Assembly (NCBI GenBank): GCA_018242465.1
Contig: JAFEBY010000005.1
Coordinates: 1 to 32,582, forward strand
DNA from: Pseudomonadota bacterium
GTDB taxonomy: Bacteria; Pseudomonadota; Gammaproteobacteria; Xanthomonadales; Xanthomonadaceae
Length of the DNA stretch: 32,582 nucleotides
Direction: 5' to 3'
In this document: positions 6,176 to 14,224 of the stretch, one piece after another
Position numbering within the stretch: position 1 is the first letter of the stretch
Layout of the letters: every line of letters starts with the position of its first letter
Notes under the pieces: model-generated
What the model was told of the DNA's origin: nothing
Databases searched by the model: none
The model's input: only the letters and a program-made list of their open reading frames with translations
Translations under genes and position numbers: made by a program

Positions 6176-7432
6176 TCACACTCGTCCTTTCAGCGAGTAC
6201 AACGGTTCAAATATCCATTCCAACAGGCTGCGACGCTCACCCAATACATCGGCTTCTAGCGCCATCCCCGGCTTGAGTAATTCAGCCTTGCCATAGGCCA
6301 TCACCGTTTGCTTGGACAACGTCACCATGACCCGATACACAGTTTCCCCAGTATCGTTTTTCAAGCCCATCGAATTCATCTCGCCTGGACTCAGTGCGCT
6401 GCGGCTGATGCGTGTCACTTTTCCCGCGTAATGCCCAAACTTCTGATACGGGAACGCCTGGTATCGCAGCAACACTTGGTCCCCAGGCTCGATGAAGCCA
6501 ATGGCATTGCTCGGAACCAGTAGTTCCGCTTCTAATGGGCTGTCTATGGGCAACACACTCATCAACGGCTGCCCTGACTGCACCGCTTGTCCTGGTTTTG
6601 TCAGTTGGGTTGCAATCACACCCTGAACTGGTGCATTGATTTGAAGCGCGCCGCGTGTTGCAGCCTCCACCCGTTCCTGCTCCAAACCGGCACGGTCGCG
6701 CTGGTAATTGGCCTGAGCCGTCATGCGCTGCTCAGGAATGGCATGCAACTGCTGTTGCAACTGGTCGATATTGCGCTGCGCTTCTATGGCCTGGCGTTGC
6801 AATGCCTGCAATTGACTTGTCTGAGACAACACCACACTTTCTTGCTGCTTGACCTGTAGGGGACTGACTAACTTGTCCTGCTCAGCGCGTTTCAGTCGGT
6901 CGAGCGAATTGTTTGCCACCGTAATCTGTTGGCGCTGAGTCGCAACCTCATTTTGCATGTGCGACCACTCTTGGCGAGCATTGGCGAGTTGCGCGGACAA
7001 CCCCGAGGCCTGCGTATTGAGTAAACTGTCTTGCGCGCGCTGCGCGGCGAGGAGGCTATCCTCTTTTTCCTGTACGCCTGTTTCCAACGCCTGTGCAGTG
7101 TTGGCACTTGCTGTTGTTGCAGAAGGAATCGTCACTACGGCTAGTCGCTGGCCAGACTGAACTGCGCCCCCCTCCGGCACATCCACGACAGACACCACGC
7201 CAGATGCGGGCGCCAGCACTGTGGCCAGCCCACGACTGGGCACCAATTGCCCTACGACCCGCTCACGGCGCGTGTAACTACCGAAGACTAGGAAAAGTAC
7301 GATGCAGAGAGCCGCCACTGCTGCAAACGCGGTCAGCACCCAAATTGATAGGGGCTGCGCCAGCGAAATACTCCCCAACCAACTGGTGCGCTTGGCATCC
7401 AGCACTTCCTTGCGAAACAGCCCCTGTGACAT
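6176..7432 (-). CDS. HlyD/CvaA-family periplasmic adaptor for bacteriocin secretion
   Basis: A 418-residue membrane fusion protein linking the inner-membrane exporter to an outer-membrane channel, which is not in the window. One N-terminal membrane helix (about residues 29-52) is followed by a half-lipoyl/beta region with APASGVVSVVDVPEGG. A long coiled-coil hairpin rich in Q, A and E runs over about residues 100-270, then the second lipoyl half (INAPVQGVIATQLTKPG) and a beta-barrel domain to the end (IFEPLYSLKGRV). The ATG at 7432 is chosen over a TTG at 7435; a GGGAGG is 17 bases upstream, rather distant. It is first in the operon. A perfect TTGACA lies upstream on this strand at 7497-7492, but only a weak -10 match follows. 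Confidence 0.92.
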   Translation of the reverse strand: MSQGLFRKEVLDAKRTSWLGSISLAQPLSIWVLTAFAAVAALCIVLFLVFGSYTRRERVVGQLVPSRGLATVLAPASGVVSVVDVPEGGAVQSGQRLAVVTIPSATTASANTAQALETGVQEKEDSLLAAQRAQDSLLNTQASGLSAQLANARQEWSHMQNEVATQRQQITVANNSLDRLKRAEQDKLVSPLQVKQQESVVLSQTSQLQALQRQAIEAQRNIDQLQQQLHAIPEQRMTAQANYQRDRAGLEQERVEAATRGALQINAPVQGVIATQLTKPGQAVQSGQPLMSVLPIDSPLEAELLVPSNAIGFIEPGDQVLLRYQAFPYQKFGHYAGKVTRISRSALSPGEMNSMGLKNDTGETVYRVMVTLSKQTVMAYGKAELLKPGMALEADVLGERRSLLEWIFEPLYSLKGRV

Positions 7433-7435
7433 CAA

Positions 7436-7707
7436 GCACCACTCTCAGCCCTCCCAGACTGCGAGCGATTGCAATACAGGGGCGTATCGTTTGTCAAGCA
7501 TATTTTGATGACTACCTCATAATTTTAATGCTTGCAATCTCATTTTCCTTGGTGTATTCGCGCGAAATTTAGTTAGAAGGACAAACAACTGGTGCAATGT
7601 TCGCTCAGGCCAAACTTCTAGCGCGAAATACCCTCCGCAAAAACCCTTCTCCTATCAAGTATCTGAACCGCACACTCCTCTAACAGTCCTAAATCGAGGC
7701 CAGATTT
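7436..7707. promoter_or_regulatory. Divergent AT-rich intergenic region
   Basis: This 272-bp gap separates the bacteriocin operon (minus strand) from the next plus-strand gene and should hold both promoters. A TTGACA hexamer on the minus strand (7497-7492) is the only strong element; the best -10 (TATTGC, 7476-7471) is 15 bp away and poor. No leader peptide or RNA gene was found. Confidence 0.3.
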
Positions 7708-8559
7708 ATGAGCACCCTATCGAGAACCGTGCTCGAAGGCGCCTACACCAGGCTCCACGACCGTGCCGAGCAGGTGCGCAGCGAGGTCCCCAGGCTCACT
7801 CCCTATGACGTGCTCAAGCGCACCGAAGCCACCCAAGGCAGTTTCGCTTGGGGCTGGGCTGCTCCATCGGAAATTGGTGAAGTCATCAATTCGTTCAACG
7901 CCTGGGCTCTCCAACTCCACGTATGGCGACTCTGGAACGATGTCTTGCAGAGTTACCCGTCAGAAGACGACCACTGGGAAATTTCCTCCCATTTCATTGA
8001 ACCCGTGGCGTACTTCTGCATGATGCAACCCGCGAGTCTTTCAGAAAGGCTTGCCATTTCTGCGGAGTTTGCGCTTCATCAAGCCAACCTTTACGTGTTC
8101 GATGGGGAGAAGGACGAACTCGATGAAGACAAAAAGAAGCCCGGTGACTACTTGAAGAAGAAAGAGCGCATACAACAACTCCAACGGCTTGGGTCTAGAT
8201 GGCCCCGTTTCGATGCATTCTTCGAAGCGCACAAAGACCTCAATGGGCGTATCTATCGCGAAAGGACTAAGAACTTCCGCAACCTCTCCGCCCATGCCTT
8301 TCCTCCCAGATTGCAGTTCGGGTATCTGCATCGAGTGAAAAGGGAAGTGGTGAATCCAGATGTATCTGGAGGACGCAGCGTGTCTTATACGATGTTGGAA
8401 ATCCCCCCACTCGACTTTCACGACATGCAGGTCGCGAATCTTGAGGAATACCAGAAAGGTCTCGTTGCCATCGACAGATTCTTGAGCCTGATTGACGGCT
8501 TATGCGATGCCATCAATGCGCGGAATGAAGAGCGGCAGAAGAAAAACGCAGCCGATTAG
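7708..8559 (+). CDS. Uncharacterised protein with RNxxxH motif (HEPN-like candidate)
   Basis: A 283-residue, largely helical soluble protein with no firm family. R191-N-L-S-A-H196, in a FRNLSAHAFPP context, fits the R-N-x-x-x-H ribonuclease motif of HEPN domains, which often reads RNxxxHP or similar. A lysine- and acid-rich region, about residues 133-160 (EKDELDEDKKKPGDYLKKKE), precedes it. The C-terminal helix is charged (ARNEERQKK). HEPN proteins act in toxin-antitoxin and abortive-infection systems, and the island location is compatible, but one motif is weak support. The ATG at 7708 has a poor ribosome site. No antitoxin-like gene is adjacent, so it may act alone or be something else. Confidence 0.6.
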   Translation: MSTLSRTVLEGAYTRLHDRAEQVRSEVPRLTPYDVLKRTEATQGSFAWGWAAPSEIGEVINSFNAWALQLHVWRLWNDVLQSYPSEDDHWEISSHFIEPVAYFCMMQPASLSERLAISAEFALHQANLYVFDGEKDELDEDKKKPGDYLKKKERIQQLQRLGSRWPRFDAFFEAHKDLNGRIYRERTKNFRNLSAHAFPPRLQFGYLHRVKREVVNPDVSGGRSVSYTMLEIPPLDFHDMQVANLEEYQKGLVAIDRFLSLIDGLCDAINARNEERQKKNAAD

Positions 8560-8863
8560 GTGGGTTATTTGAATCCCGTTTACAAGAATAATTAGGAATT
8601 AGGAGCTAAAAGCGCAGTTAGGCATTACAAAGTAAAAATTAAACACTACATGGAAGTACCCAACATTCACACTTACATGATTCCGAAAACATCTAATTTA
8701 AAAGGTTGAACACGGAAATATTACGCGCAAATTAGAGTGAATAATTCAAATCGGTTTGTGCACTTTTCTCGTGACGCCTATGCATTGAACCGTCAAAAAT
8801 GGCTTGCTTGCCGATCGACAAAAACCCCTTATTTGTAAGTGCAATTTCACTTTGGATTGCACA
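8560..8863. other. AT-rich 304-bp spacer before the first integrase
   Basis: No gene is seen. This is among the most AT-rich stretches of the window. It immediately precedes an integrase gene, the normal position for an attachment site and arm-type integrase binding sites, but no copy of the tRNA-Gly 3' end was found here by eye. Confidence 0.35.
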
Positions 8864-10234
8864 ATGGAACACTCATCTTCGGAATCATCTAACACCTATG
8901 GCGAACTCCACATGACCGATGTTCGCGTCGGTCGAGTCCGCTTCAAGAGCGTCCTCGTGAAAGGACGCGAAGCCGCCTTCGACTTTTACGACCTTCTTGG
9001 GCTTGCTTGCGAGAGAACCAAACACCAAGGCTCGTCGCCCACCCGCTATGCCGCGCAACTTCCGATGGGAGCACCTGCCCGATTGCTCTCAGTCGAAATT
9101 GCAGACTACCTAAAGGACATGGAGCGGCGAGGACTACGCAAGACCACCATTCAAGCCACTGGCCGCACGCTCGCCATCCTTTTGATTGCTTGCGGAAATA
9201 TCCCCGTGTCCAGGATTGAGCACAAGCATATTTACCTGCTCTGGGACCTGCTCAGGTGGGCACCCAAAAACGTCACCACTGCTGCAAAACTAAAGGGCAA
9301 GACAGCCGATGAAATCATTGCTATTGGAAAGGGGGCTTGCGTTGAATCTCCTGCTGTTGCGACCTACGAGTTGCACCGCCGCTTCCTGAGCACATTCTTC
9401 TCGACGCTGGTTAAAGCACACGCTATTCCCCATTCGCCTATGGAGGCATTTGGAGAACTTAAGAAAGACCTGATTCGGGACGAAGACAAGGTCGAGCGAC
9501 TATTTAGTGACGATGACTTGAAGCGCATCTTCCACCCCATGAACTTCGTTCCTTGGGCGTCCAAGTTCCCCCACCGCTGGTGGGGTCCCATCCTTGGGCT
9601 CTATACCGGCGCACGCATCAACGAAATCGCTCAGTTGAAGGTCAAAGACATCATCAACGAGCGTGGCGTGTGGTGTATCGCTATCCAGAAAACTGCCGAT
9701 GCCGACCTCAAAGGGAATCCCAATACCAGGAGTCGTCAGAGCCTCAAAGGGAAATCGGCTATTCGCACCATTCCGATTCCAGAACCTGTACTGAAAGCGG
9801 GCTTCCTTGAATTTGTCGAAGACATCAAGGCCTTTGGGCATCCTCGCCTATTCCCGCATCTTTCCGCAGGCATCAACCGCAAGACTGGTGAGACGAATGC
9901 TCGATACAGCAATGGATTCTTGAACCAGTTTGCCGTTTATATGAAAGGGCTTGGATTTCCTAAAGGCGTTGGCTTCCATGCCTTCCGTCACACCCTGGCG
10001 ACGGAACTGGAAAACCTTGAGGTCAGAGAGGAAACCATTGCCCTAATCACGGGGCACTCGGTTTCAAAGAAGGTCCCGGTGCTCCAGGACGCCTATATCC
10101 ACAAGAAGCCGGACCGAATCCGTGTCAGGCAAACGGAGGCCCTTGCCAAGTTCAAGCCGCCGGTGACCTTGCCAAGCTACAAGCGGGGGCAGTTTAGGGA
10201 TAGGCTGTGCCGTGGGGTGAAGGTCTATCCTTAG
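8864..10234 (+). CDS. Tyrosine recombinase/integrase (first copy)
   Basis: A phage-type site-specific recombinase of 456 residues from ATG 8864; a TTG at 8804 and an ATG at 8912 are alternatives. The catalytic residues are present: R251 in TGARINE, H372-x-x-R375 in HAFRHT, H398 in TGHS and nucleophile Y411 in DAYIHKK. Residues from about 220 on are strikingly like the integrase at 15750-17309, sharing WASK-x-PHRWWGP and GLYTGAR-x-NE. The N-terminal end differs: it lacks the PYLLTRPSGLYARYF arm-binding start of the second enzyme and has an unrelated opening. It lies inside the island pointing right and not beside a tRNA, suggesting a separate older insertion or rearrangement. It appears intact. 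Confidence 0.92.
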   Translation: MEHSSSESSNTYGELHMTDVRVGRVRFKSVLVKGREAAFDFYDLLGLACERTKHQGSSPTRYAAQLPMGAPARLLSVEIADYLKDMERRGLRKTTIQATGRTLAILLIACGNIPVSRIEHKHIYLLWDLLRWAPKNVTTAAKLKGKTADEIIAIGKGACVESPAVATYELHRRFLSTFFSTLVKAHAIPHSPMEAFGELKKDLIRDEDKVERLFSDDDLKRIFHPMNFVPWASKFPHRWWGPILGLYTGARINEIAQLKVKDIINERGVWCIAIQKTADADLKGNPNTRSRQSLKGKSAIRTIPIPEPVLKAGFLEFVEDIKAFGHPRLFPHLSAGINRKTGETNARYSNGFLNQFAVYMKGLGFPKGVGFHAFRHTLATELENLEVREETIALITGHSVSKKVPVLQDAYIHKKPDRIRVRQTEALAKFKPPVTLPSYKRGQFRDRLCRGVKVYP

Positions 10235-10254
10235 TTGGACCATCGGAGGCGGCA

Positions 10255-10554
10255 ATGTCTAAAACTGATAATGAACGCTCAGCAATCTCAAATCGAGAAG
10301 TGGGCACCGGAACTATTACCACCATCTATCGCGCCAAGGTTACCCAGGGCGAAAAAATAATTGAACTTGGCGAGTTTGATTCTGAAGAAGAAGCAGAACA
10401 GGCAATCATTATGGCTGAGGCTGACTGGGAGCAGGAACTAACAGATGCCTCTTTTCCTTCAAAAACTCGTAGATGCTACAACTGTGAAGGAACCGGGAAG
10501 ATTCAGAACGAAGAGTGCAATATGTGTGCCGGCACAGGACGAGTTCCAGAATAG
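10255..10554 (+). CDS. Small protein with DnaJ-type CxxCxGxG zinc motifs
   Basis: A 99-residue protein. The C-terminal 27 residues carry two zinc-binding repeats, CYNCEGTG and CNMCAGTG, of the kind found in the central zinc finger of DnaJ, separated by IQNEE. The N-terminal part has a short beta-rich segment (TIYRAKVTQGEKIIELGEF) and a helical acidic segment (DSEEEAEQAIIMAEADWEQE). The ATG at 10255 has GGAGG seven bases upstream, a strong site that fixes the start. It follows the integrase by 20 bp and may be co-transcribed with it. Full DnaJ has four such repeats plus a J domain, both lacking here, so chaperone activity is not implied; a small nucleic-acid or protein-binding role is possible. 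Confidence 0.75.
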   Translation: MSKTDNERSAISNREVGTGTITTIYRAKVTQGEKIIELGEFDSEEEAEQAIIMAEADWEQELTDASFPSKTRRCYNCEGTGKIQNEECNMCAGTGRVPE

Positions 10555-10632
10555 CCGACGGGATAATTATTCGTCCGAACCACTGTCATTTTCGACGCGA
10601 CTTAACTCAGACAGCCGATTGAGGAACAAAAG

Positions 10633-11034
10633 ATGGTCGTAATTTTAGTTCATTGGCTCATTCGCACTGGCTACGAGGCAAAATTTGCAGAACGATGGCG
10701 CAACATGACAGTCGATGAACATGCTGGACTTTATAGAGAAATCCTTACGCGTCTGGATAAGACGGCAACAGACCAAGCCGACGGAAAATTTCATACATTC
10801 AGTGTCGGCGACCCCTTTTACTCAACCTATATCAACATCGGTATCTGGAATGATTTAGAAAGCTTTGATTCTGCAATCGGGAAATATATTCCAGACGTCA
10901 AAATTGAAGAGAAAAGCGGCAGAAGAACTCAGACTGTCGAACTTGAAGAATTTGAATTCAAATTACGGGAACGTGTGGTGTTAGAGGTCGTCGGTAGCCG
11001 CGGCGGCGAACTGCCCCCGGCAACCGTAACCTGA
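10633..11034 (+). CDS. Uncharacterised 133-aa protein, possible dimeric alpha-beta barrel
   Basis: Not assigned to a family. The start (VVILVHWLIRTGYEAKFAERWRN) and the middle (YINIGIWNDLESFDSAIGKYIPD) follow the pattern of ferredoxin-like dimeric alpha-beta barrel proteins (antibiotic-biosynthesis-monooxygenase type): a hydrophobic strand, a helix with E-x-F-x-x-x-W, and a strand followed by W-x-x-x-x-x-F. No cofactor or active-site residue can be named. The ATG at 10633 is preceded by GAGGA at good distance. It lies tail to tail with the next minus-strand gene. Confidence 0.6.
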   Translation: MVVILVHWLIRTGYEAKFAERWRNMTVDEHAGLYREILTRLDKTATDQADGKFHTFSVGDPFYSTYINIGIWNDLESFDSAIGKYIPDVKIEEKSGRRTQTVELEEFEFKLRERVVLEVVGSRGGELPPATVT

Positions 11035-11065
11035 ATTCAGTTGGTCGCTCATATCCTAGCCTTCG

Positions 11066-11317
11066 TTAAGCACCCTTCTCTACCCTTGCTCGGTTATGGC
11101 GTTCTAACCCGGCGATGAGGATTAAGGCAAGCAACGAAATCATCCCTAGCACCATACCGACCTGGAATGCCAGCGGCGTGATATCTACTTGGGTGATGAT
11201 AAGGCCGTCAAATGCAAGCGCCAACACGGCGCTGAAAATAGCGCGCCAACGCCAATGCAAGACACCGCATGCGAGGCTAAACGCCAAAAACATGAAGGGG
11301 ATGAAGAGAAAGTACAT
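11066..11317 (-). CDS. Small membrane protein, unknown
   Basis: An 83-residue product. Hydrophobic segments occupy residues 1-17 (MYFLFIPFMFLAFSLAC), about 22-40 (WRAIFSAVLALAFDGLIIT) and 48-68 (AFQVGMVLGMISLLALILIAG), suggesting three short spans, then a basic tail (LERHNRARVEKGA). The ATG at 11317 has AAAGGA close upstream. It is divergent from the following plus-strand gene. No family recognised. Confidence 0.6.
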   Translation of the reverse strand: MYFLFIPFMFLAFSLACGVLHWRWRAIFSAVLALAFDGLIITQVDITPLAFQVGMVLGMISLLALILIAGLERHNRARVEKGA

Positions 11318-11390
11318 TGCATTTCCTTTACTGGTTGTGTCCAACATAGGCTAGCGCACACATTTCCACAGCGATGCTGGACAAATTTGA

Positions 11391-12341
11391 ATGACCACAT
11401 TGGAAGATTGGTCTTGGGCTAAACGCCCTGAAACGATAGCCAAGTTTGAGGCCATGATGGTGTCTATGGACGCCCATCTCGCAGGGCACGATGTTCTCCC
11501 ACCCCAGCGCCCACTTACAGCACAACGACTGGTTGCGCTGGCCCTGAATATCGGCTTCTCCATCCCATTGCCTCCCAGGAAAAATGCATCGGCCTTCGAT
11601 TCCGCTGACATTCCTCATTGGACCCACGATTGGTTCAAGGCTGTTTATGGCAAACGTATTGCCGGCAACTTCGAAGCGCGTTCCATTGTCCTTGTAATAC
11701 GAGGAACCCTATGGAAAGCACGCCTCCCTGTTGTCTATGGAACCATGCAGTGCTTCTTCGACCCAAACCTTGAGAACAAGGGAGTTCGAATGGCCTTGAA
11801 TGGGCCCGCATCCGTCAATGGACTAACGCTCATTGACGACTTTACTCAAGCCTTGGCAGGGAGGCTCAGCAATGACGAAATCAACAACATTTCCGACAAG
11901 ATGGTCGCAGGATTCCATGGCATAGAGGCACTAAACTCGTTCTGGAATGGCAATCTTTTCGAACAAGCAAAACTCGACTATGAGCATAGCGTCGATGCAC
12001 TAAATTCTGGTTTTGCCTGGAACAAGGCGCGATGGGAAACCGCCCAAGCGGCTGAGAAGGTCATTAAAGGCATGTTGAAGTCGGTGAATCAACCCGTACC
12101 GACACAAGGGCGGGATGCCCACGACATCAAACATCTCGGCGGCCTTGTGGGAAGGCACTTCAATATCACGCTACCCCAAGGACTTCTCGAAGCAATCGAT
12201 TGCAAGCCCGGCGTTCGTTATGGGGAAATTGAGGCTACAAAGAGTGAAGCGCTAGCCGCTCATTCCGCACTGTTAGAGATTCTTCCCATGCTCGCTACCG
12301 CACATAAGGCATTCCACGCGTCAAACGGAACCCCTCCTTAG
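11391..12341 (+). CDS. Uncharacterised protein with possible HEPN-type helical domain
   Basis: A 316-residue protein. The N-terminal two thirds have no recognised motif. The C-terminal part (about residues 205-305) has the order seen in some HEPN domains: a helix with repeated A/E/K (RWETAQAAEKVIKGMLKSV), then a histidine-containing HDIKHL, a loop with LP, then RYGE followed by a helix. The classical RxxxxH catalytic motif is not clear, so this would be a non-catalytic or substrate-binding form. The ATG at 11391 has no strong ribosome site. Its stop overlaps by four bases the stop of the next gene, which converges on it. Confidence 0.55.
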   Translation: MTTLEDWSWAKRPETIAKFEAMMVSMDAHLAGHDVLPPQRPLTAQRLVALALNIGFSIPLPPRKNASAFDSADIPHWTHDWFKAVYGKRIAGNFEARSIVLVIRGTLWKARLPVVYGTMQCFFDPNLENKGVRMALNGPASVNGLTLIDDFTQALAGRLSNDEINNISDKMVAGFHGIEALNSFWNGNLFEQAKLDYEHSVDALNSGFAWNKARWETAQAAEKVIKGMLKSVNQPVPTQGRDAHDIKHLGGLVGRHFNITLPQGLLEAIDCKPGVRYGEIEATKSEALAAHSALLEILPMLATAHKAFHASNGTPP

Positions 12342-13990
12342 CGACGTCGCACTGCTTTTAGTCCGCGCACTCTCCTCTTCTTCTCTCTTACGCGCTGTTT
12401 CACTCGGACATCAGGGTCACAGGAAATCTTCCCAAGCATCACGTTCGCGTATCCGAGTTCACGCAATCTCGTGTTAACACTTTTCAATATGACCTTTGCA
12501 AAAAATGGAAGATGCACATCATCCTCATCCGATTCACTAATGATGAGAAAGACCACAGTGAAGGCAGAGACATCTCTTGCAACGAATTTGACTCCATCTG
12601 GGTCGGCTGAAAGTTTATGGGTCTCGGGAAGTTTGGCATTCGCCAGTTCAACGAATGGTTGATGGGATTTAAGCAAGTCGCCTGATACCAGACCTTGATT
12701 AAAGAGATGGCCTAGAACACTAGAACTGCCGTAGTGCTTGACGTGAATGAGTTGGTTGTCTCCAAATAAGTCGCAGAACTCCACCTTGTCATAGATACCT
12801 CCGACTGCAAGCATCTGTCTGTCCATCAAACACAGCCGGCCATCGCTGTTTTCTGCTACGGACTTGTTGTATTCCCCTTCATCATGATGGTTATAAATCG
12901 GAAATGCAGTGGGATATCTCGTTATGGCCCTAAAGGCACTCTCGACCGAATCCACAAAGTTTCCATCAACCTCAAACCACCGCCCTGCGGACAAAATGAA
13001 CGACTTGCCGTCGTCTTCTATTTCGCAATGGATGCAACGATAAATTGGCCAGCGGTCAATTACACGTTCATCTTCATCTACAGACATCGCATAGTGTTTT
13101 CGCAGGAACTCTAGCGTAGGCTCTTCAGAGCGATAGGCTTGCACGAGGCCCGGAAGGTGCAAATCGCTAAATACGCCTTCTCTTGGTAACCGTGTGAATT
13201 TAAATCCATCAACAACCTCCCAGTTGACGATATCCGGCACCGAGAGCCAAAGACCGGCAACCCCAGCCCCTCCCTTCTGCCAAGCCTCCTTCATCTTCTC
13301 GACCAGCAATGCATCCAGCCTTGTTGCCGCCAGGCCTTTAGGAATCAGTTGTCGTACTTGGTCCACCCAAGGGAAATTCTTTTGGTATTCCTTGGATGCG
13401 AACTGTTTGAGATACCGGCGCAATAACTTTCGCAGCGAAGGAATCTCCACATCCGCAGTCACCGTCAAGGCATCTGCGCCTGCTAACCGCTTCCCAAAGG
13501 CGGCGTCTGTCGGTCGGCCTACAATTCCCCGAACAAGGTCACGCTCGATATCCACTCCGAAACTTAGAGCGGATGCGGCTTGACTGGTCTGGACCCGACT
13601 ATTTTGGTCGTCCACTAGCGTCCGCTTATCCATGCTCCGTAATGCATCGGACTTGATGGAATTCAGGGTGACAATCAGCCCGAACCGCTCTTCATAAGCG
13701 TCAGGGTTCAACAGGAATCGACCCTGCCCGAATGTCAGCGCGAACAGCCGCCCATCGACGGGGACCACAAATACGGCTGAAGAAGACTGGACCGTACCCA
13801 GCAACCTTCGCTCTACATAGTCATCGAACATAGCCGCCCATTTCGGAGGGCGTGGCTGCGTCGGCTTAACGAATAGCGTTCCGTAGAAGGACTTCCCATC
13901 CCGAATCTCGTGCGAGCCGGCTCCGTCAACTAAGCCATCCCCAGGTTCTTTTACGGAATCGCGCAACAAATAAATAGTGAATGTAGCCAA
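12338..13990 (-). CDS. TIGR04141/DUF6119-type sporadically distributed protein
   Basis: A 550-residue protein with hallmarks of the TIGR04141 (DUF6119) family of accessory-genome proteins. The start is TIYLLRDSV. Then come VFVVPVDGRLFALTFGQGRFLL (71-94), a middle block YNHHDEGEYNKSVAE (about 366-380), LCLMDRQML, and IYDKVEFCDLFGDNQLIHVKHYGSSSVLGHLFNQG (399-433). E404, D407 and HVK ending in K418 are arranged like a PD-(D/E)xK nuclease core with H in place of the acidic residue; that is my inference. The C-terminal tail is very basic (RVREKKRRVRGLKAVRRR), suiting nucleic-acid binding. It uses a TTG start at 13990 supported by GAGGGG; the nearby ATG is out of frame. Function is unproven; a defence role is plausible. 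Confidence 0.75.
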   Translation of the reverse strand: MATFTIYLLRDSVKEPGDGLVDGAGSHEIRDGKSFYGTLFVKPTQPRPPKWAAMFDDYVERRLLGTVQSSSAVFVVPVDGRLFALTFGQGRFLLNPDAYEERFGLIVTLNSIKSDALRSMDKRTLVDDQNSRVQTSQAASALSFGVDIERDLVRGIVGRPTDAAFGKRLAGADALTVTADVEIPSLRKLLRRYLKQFASKEYQKNFPWVDQVRQLIPKGLAATRLDALLVEKMKEAWQKGGAGVAGLWLSVPDIVNWEVVDGFKFTRLPREGVFSDLHLPGLVQAYRSEEPTLEFLRKHYAMSVDEDERVIDRWPIYRCIHCEIEDDGKSFILSAGRWFEVDGNFVDSVESAFRAITRYPTAFPIYNHHDEGEYNKSVAENSDGRLCLMDRQMLAVGGIYDKVEFCDLFGDNQLIHVKHYGSSSVLGHLFNQGLVSGDLLKSHQPFVELANAKLPETHKLSADPDGVKFVARDVSAFTVVFLIISESDEDDVHLPFFAKVILKSVNTRLRELGYANVMLGKISCDPDVRVKQRVREKKRRVRGLKAVRRR

Positions 13991-14144
13991 TGCATCCCCT
14001 CATTAGCACTGCAACACTTGCCCCCACCCCGAAGTTAAGCCAAAGGAACGCCCGCTGACAACCTGATAAATCTGCCCGACAACGCATCAGAGTGCGAACT
14101 GCGTCAAAAATTTGCGCCTATTGAGACTTAAAAGCCGTGAGCGC

Positions 14145-14165
14145 CTGTCGCAGCCTGTGCGACAG
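14145..14165. promoter_or_regulatory. Perfect inverted repeat in a divergent intergenic region
   Basis: CTGTCGCA, five bases, then TGCGACAG forms an exact 8-bp dyad in the 234-bp gap between the divergent genes starting at 13990 (minus) and 14225 (plus). It sits about 60 bp before the plus-strand ATG, where a dimeric regulator would control one or both promoters. An mRNA hairpin is the alternative. Confidence 0.45.
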
Positions 14166-14224
14166 ATCCAAATTATTAGCGTCCGAGTGCTTTGCCTAAA
14201 TTTCGACGCCAAGGGAGGACCCCA

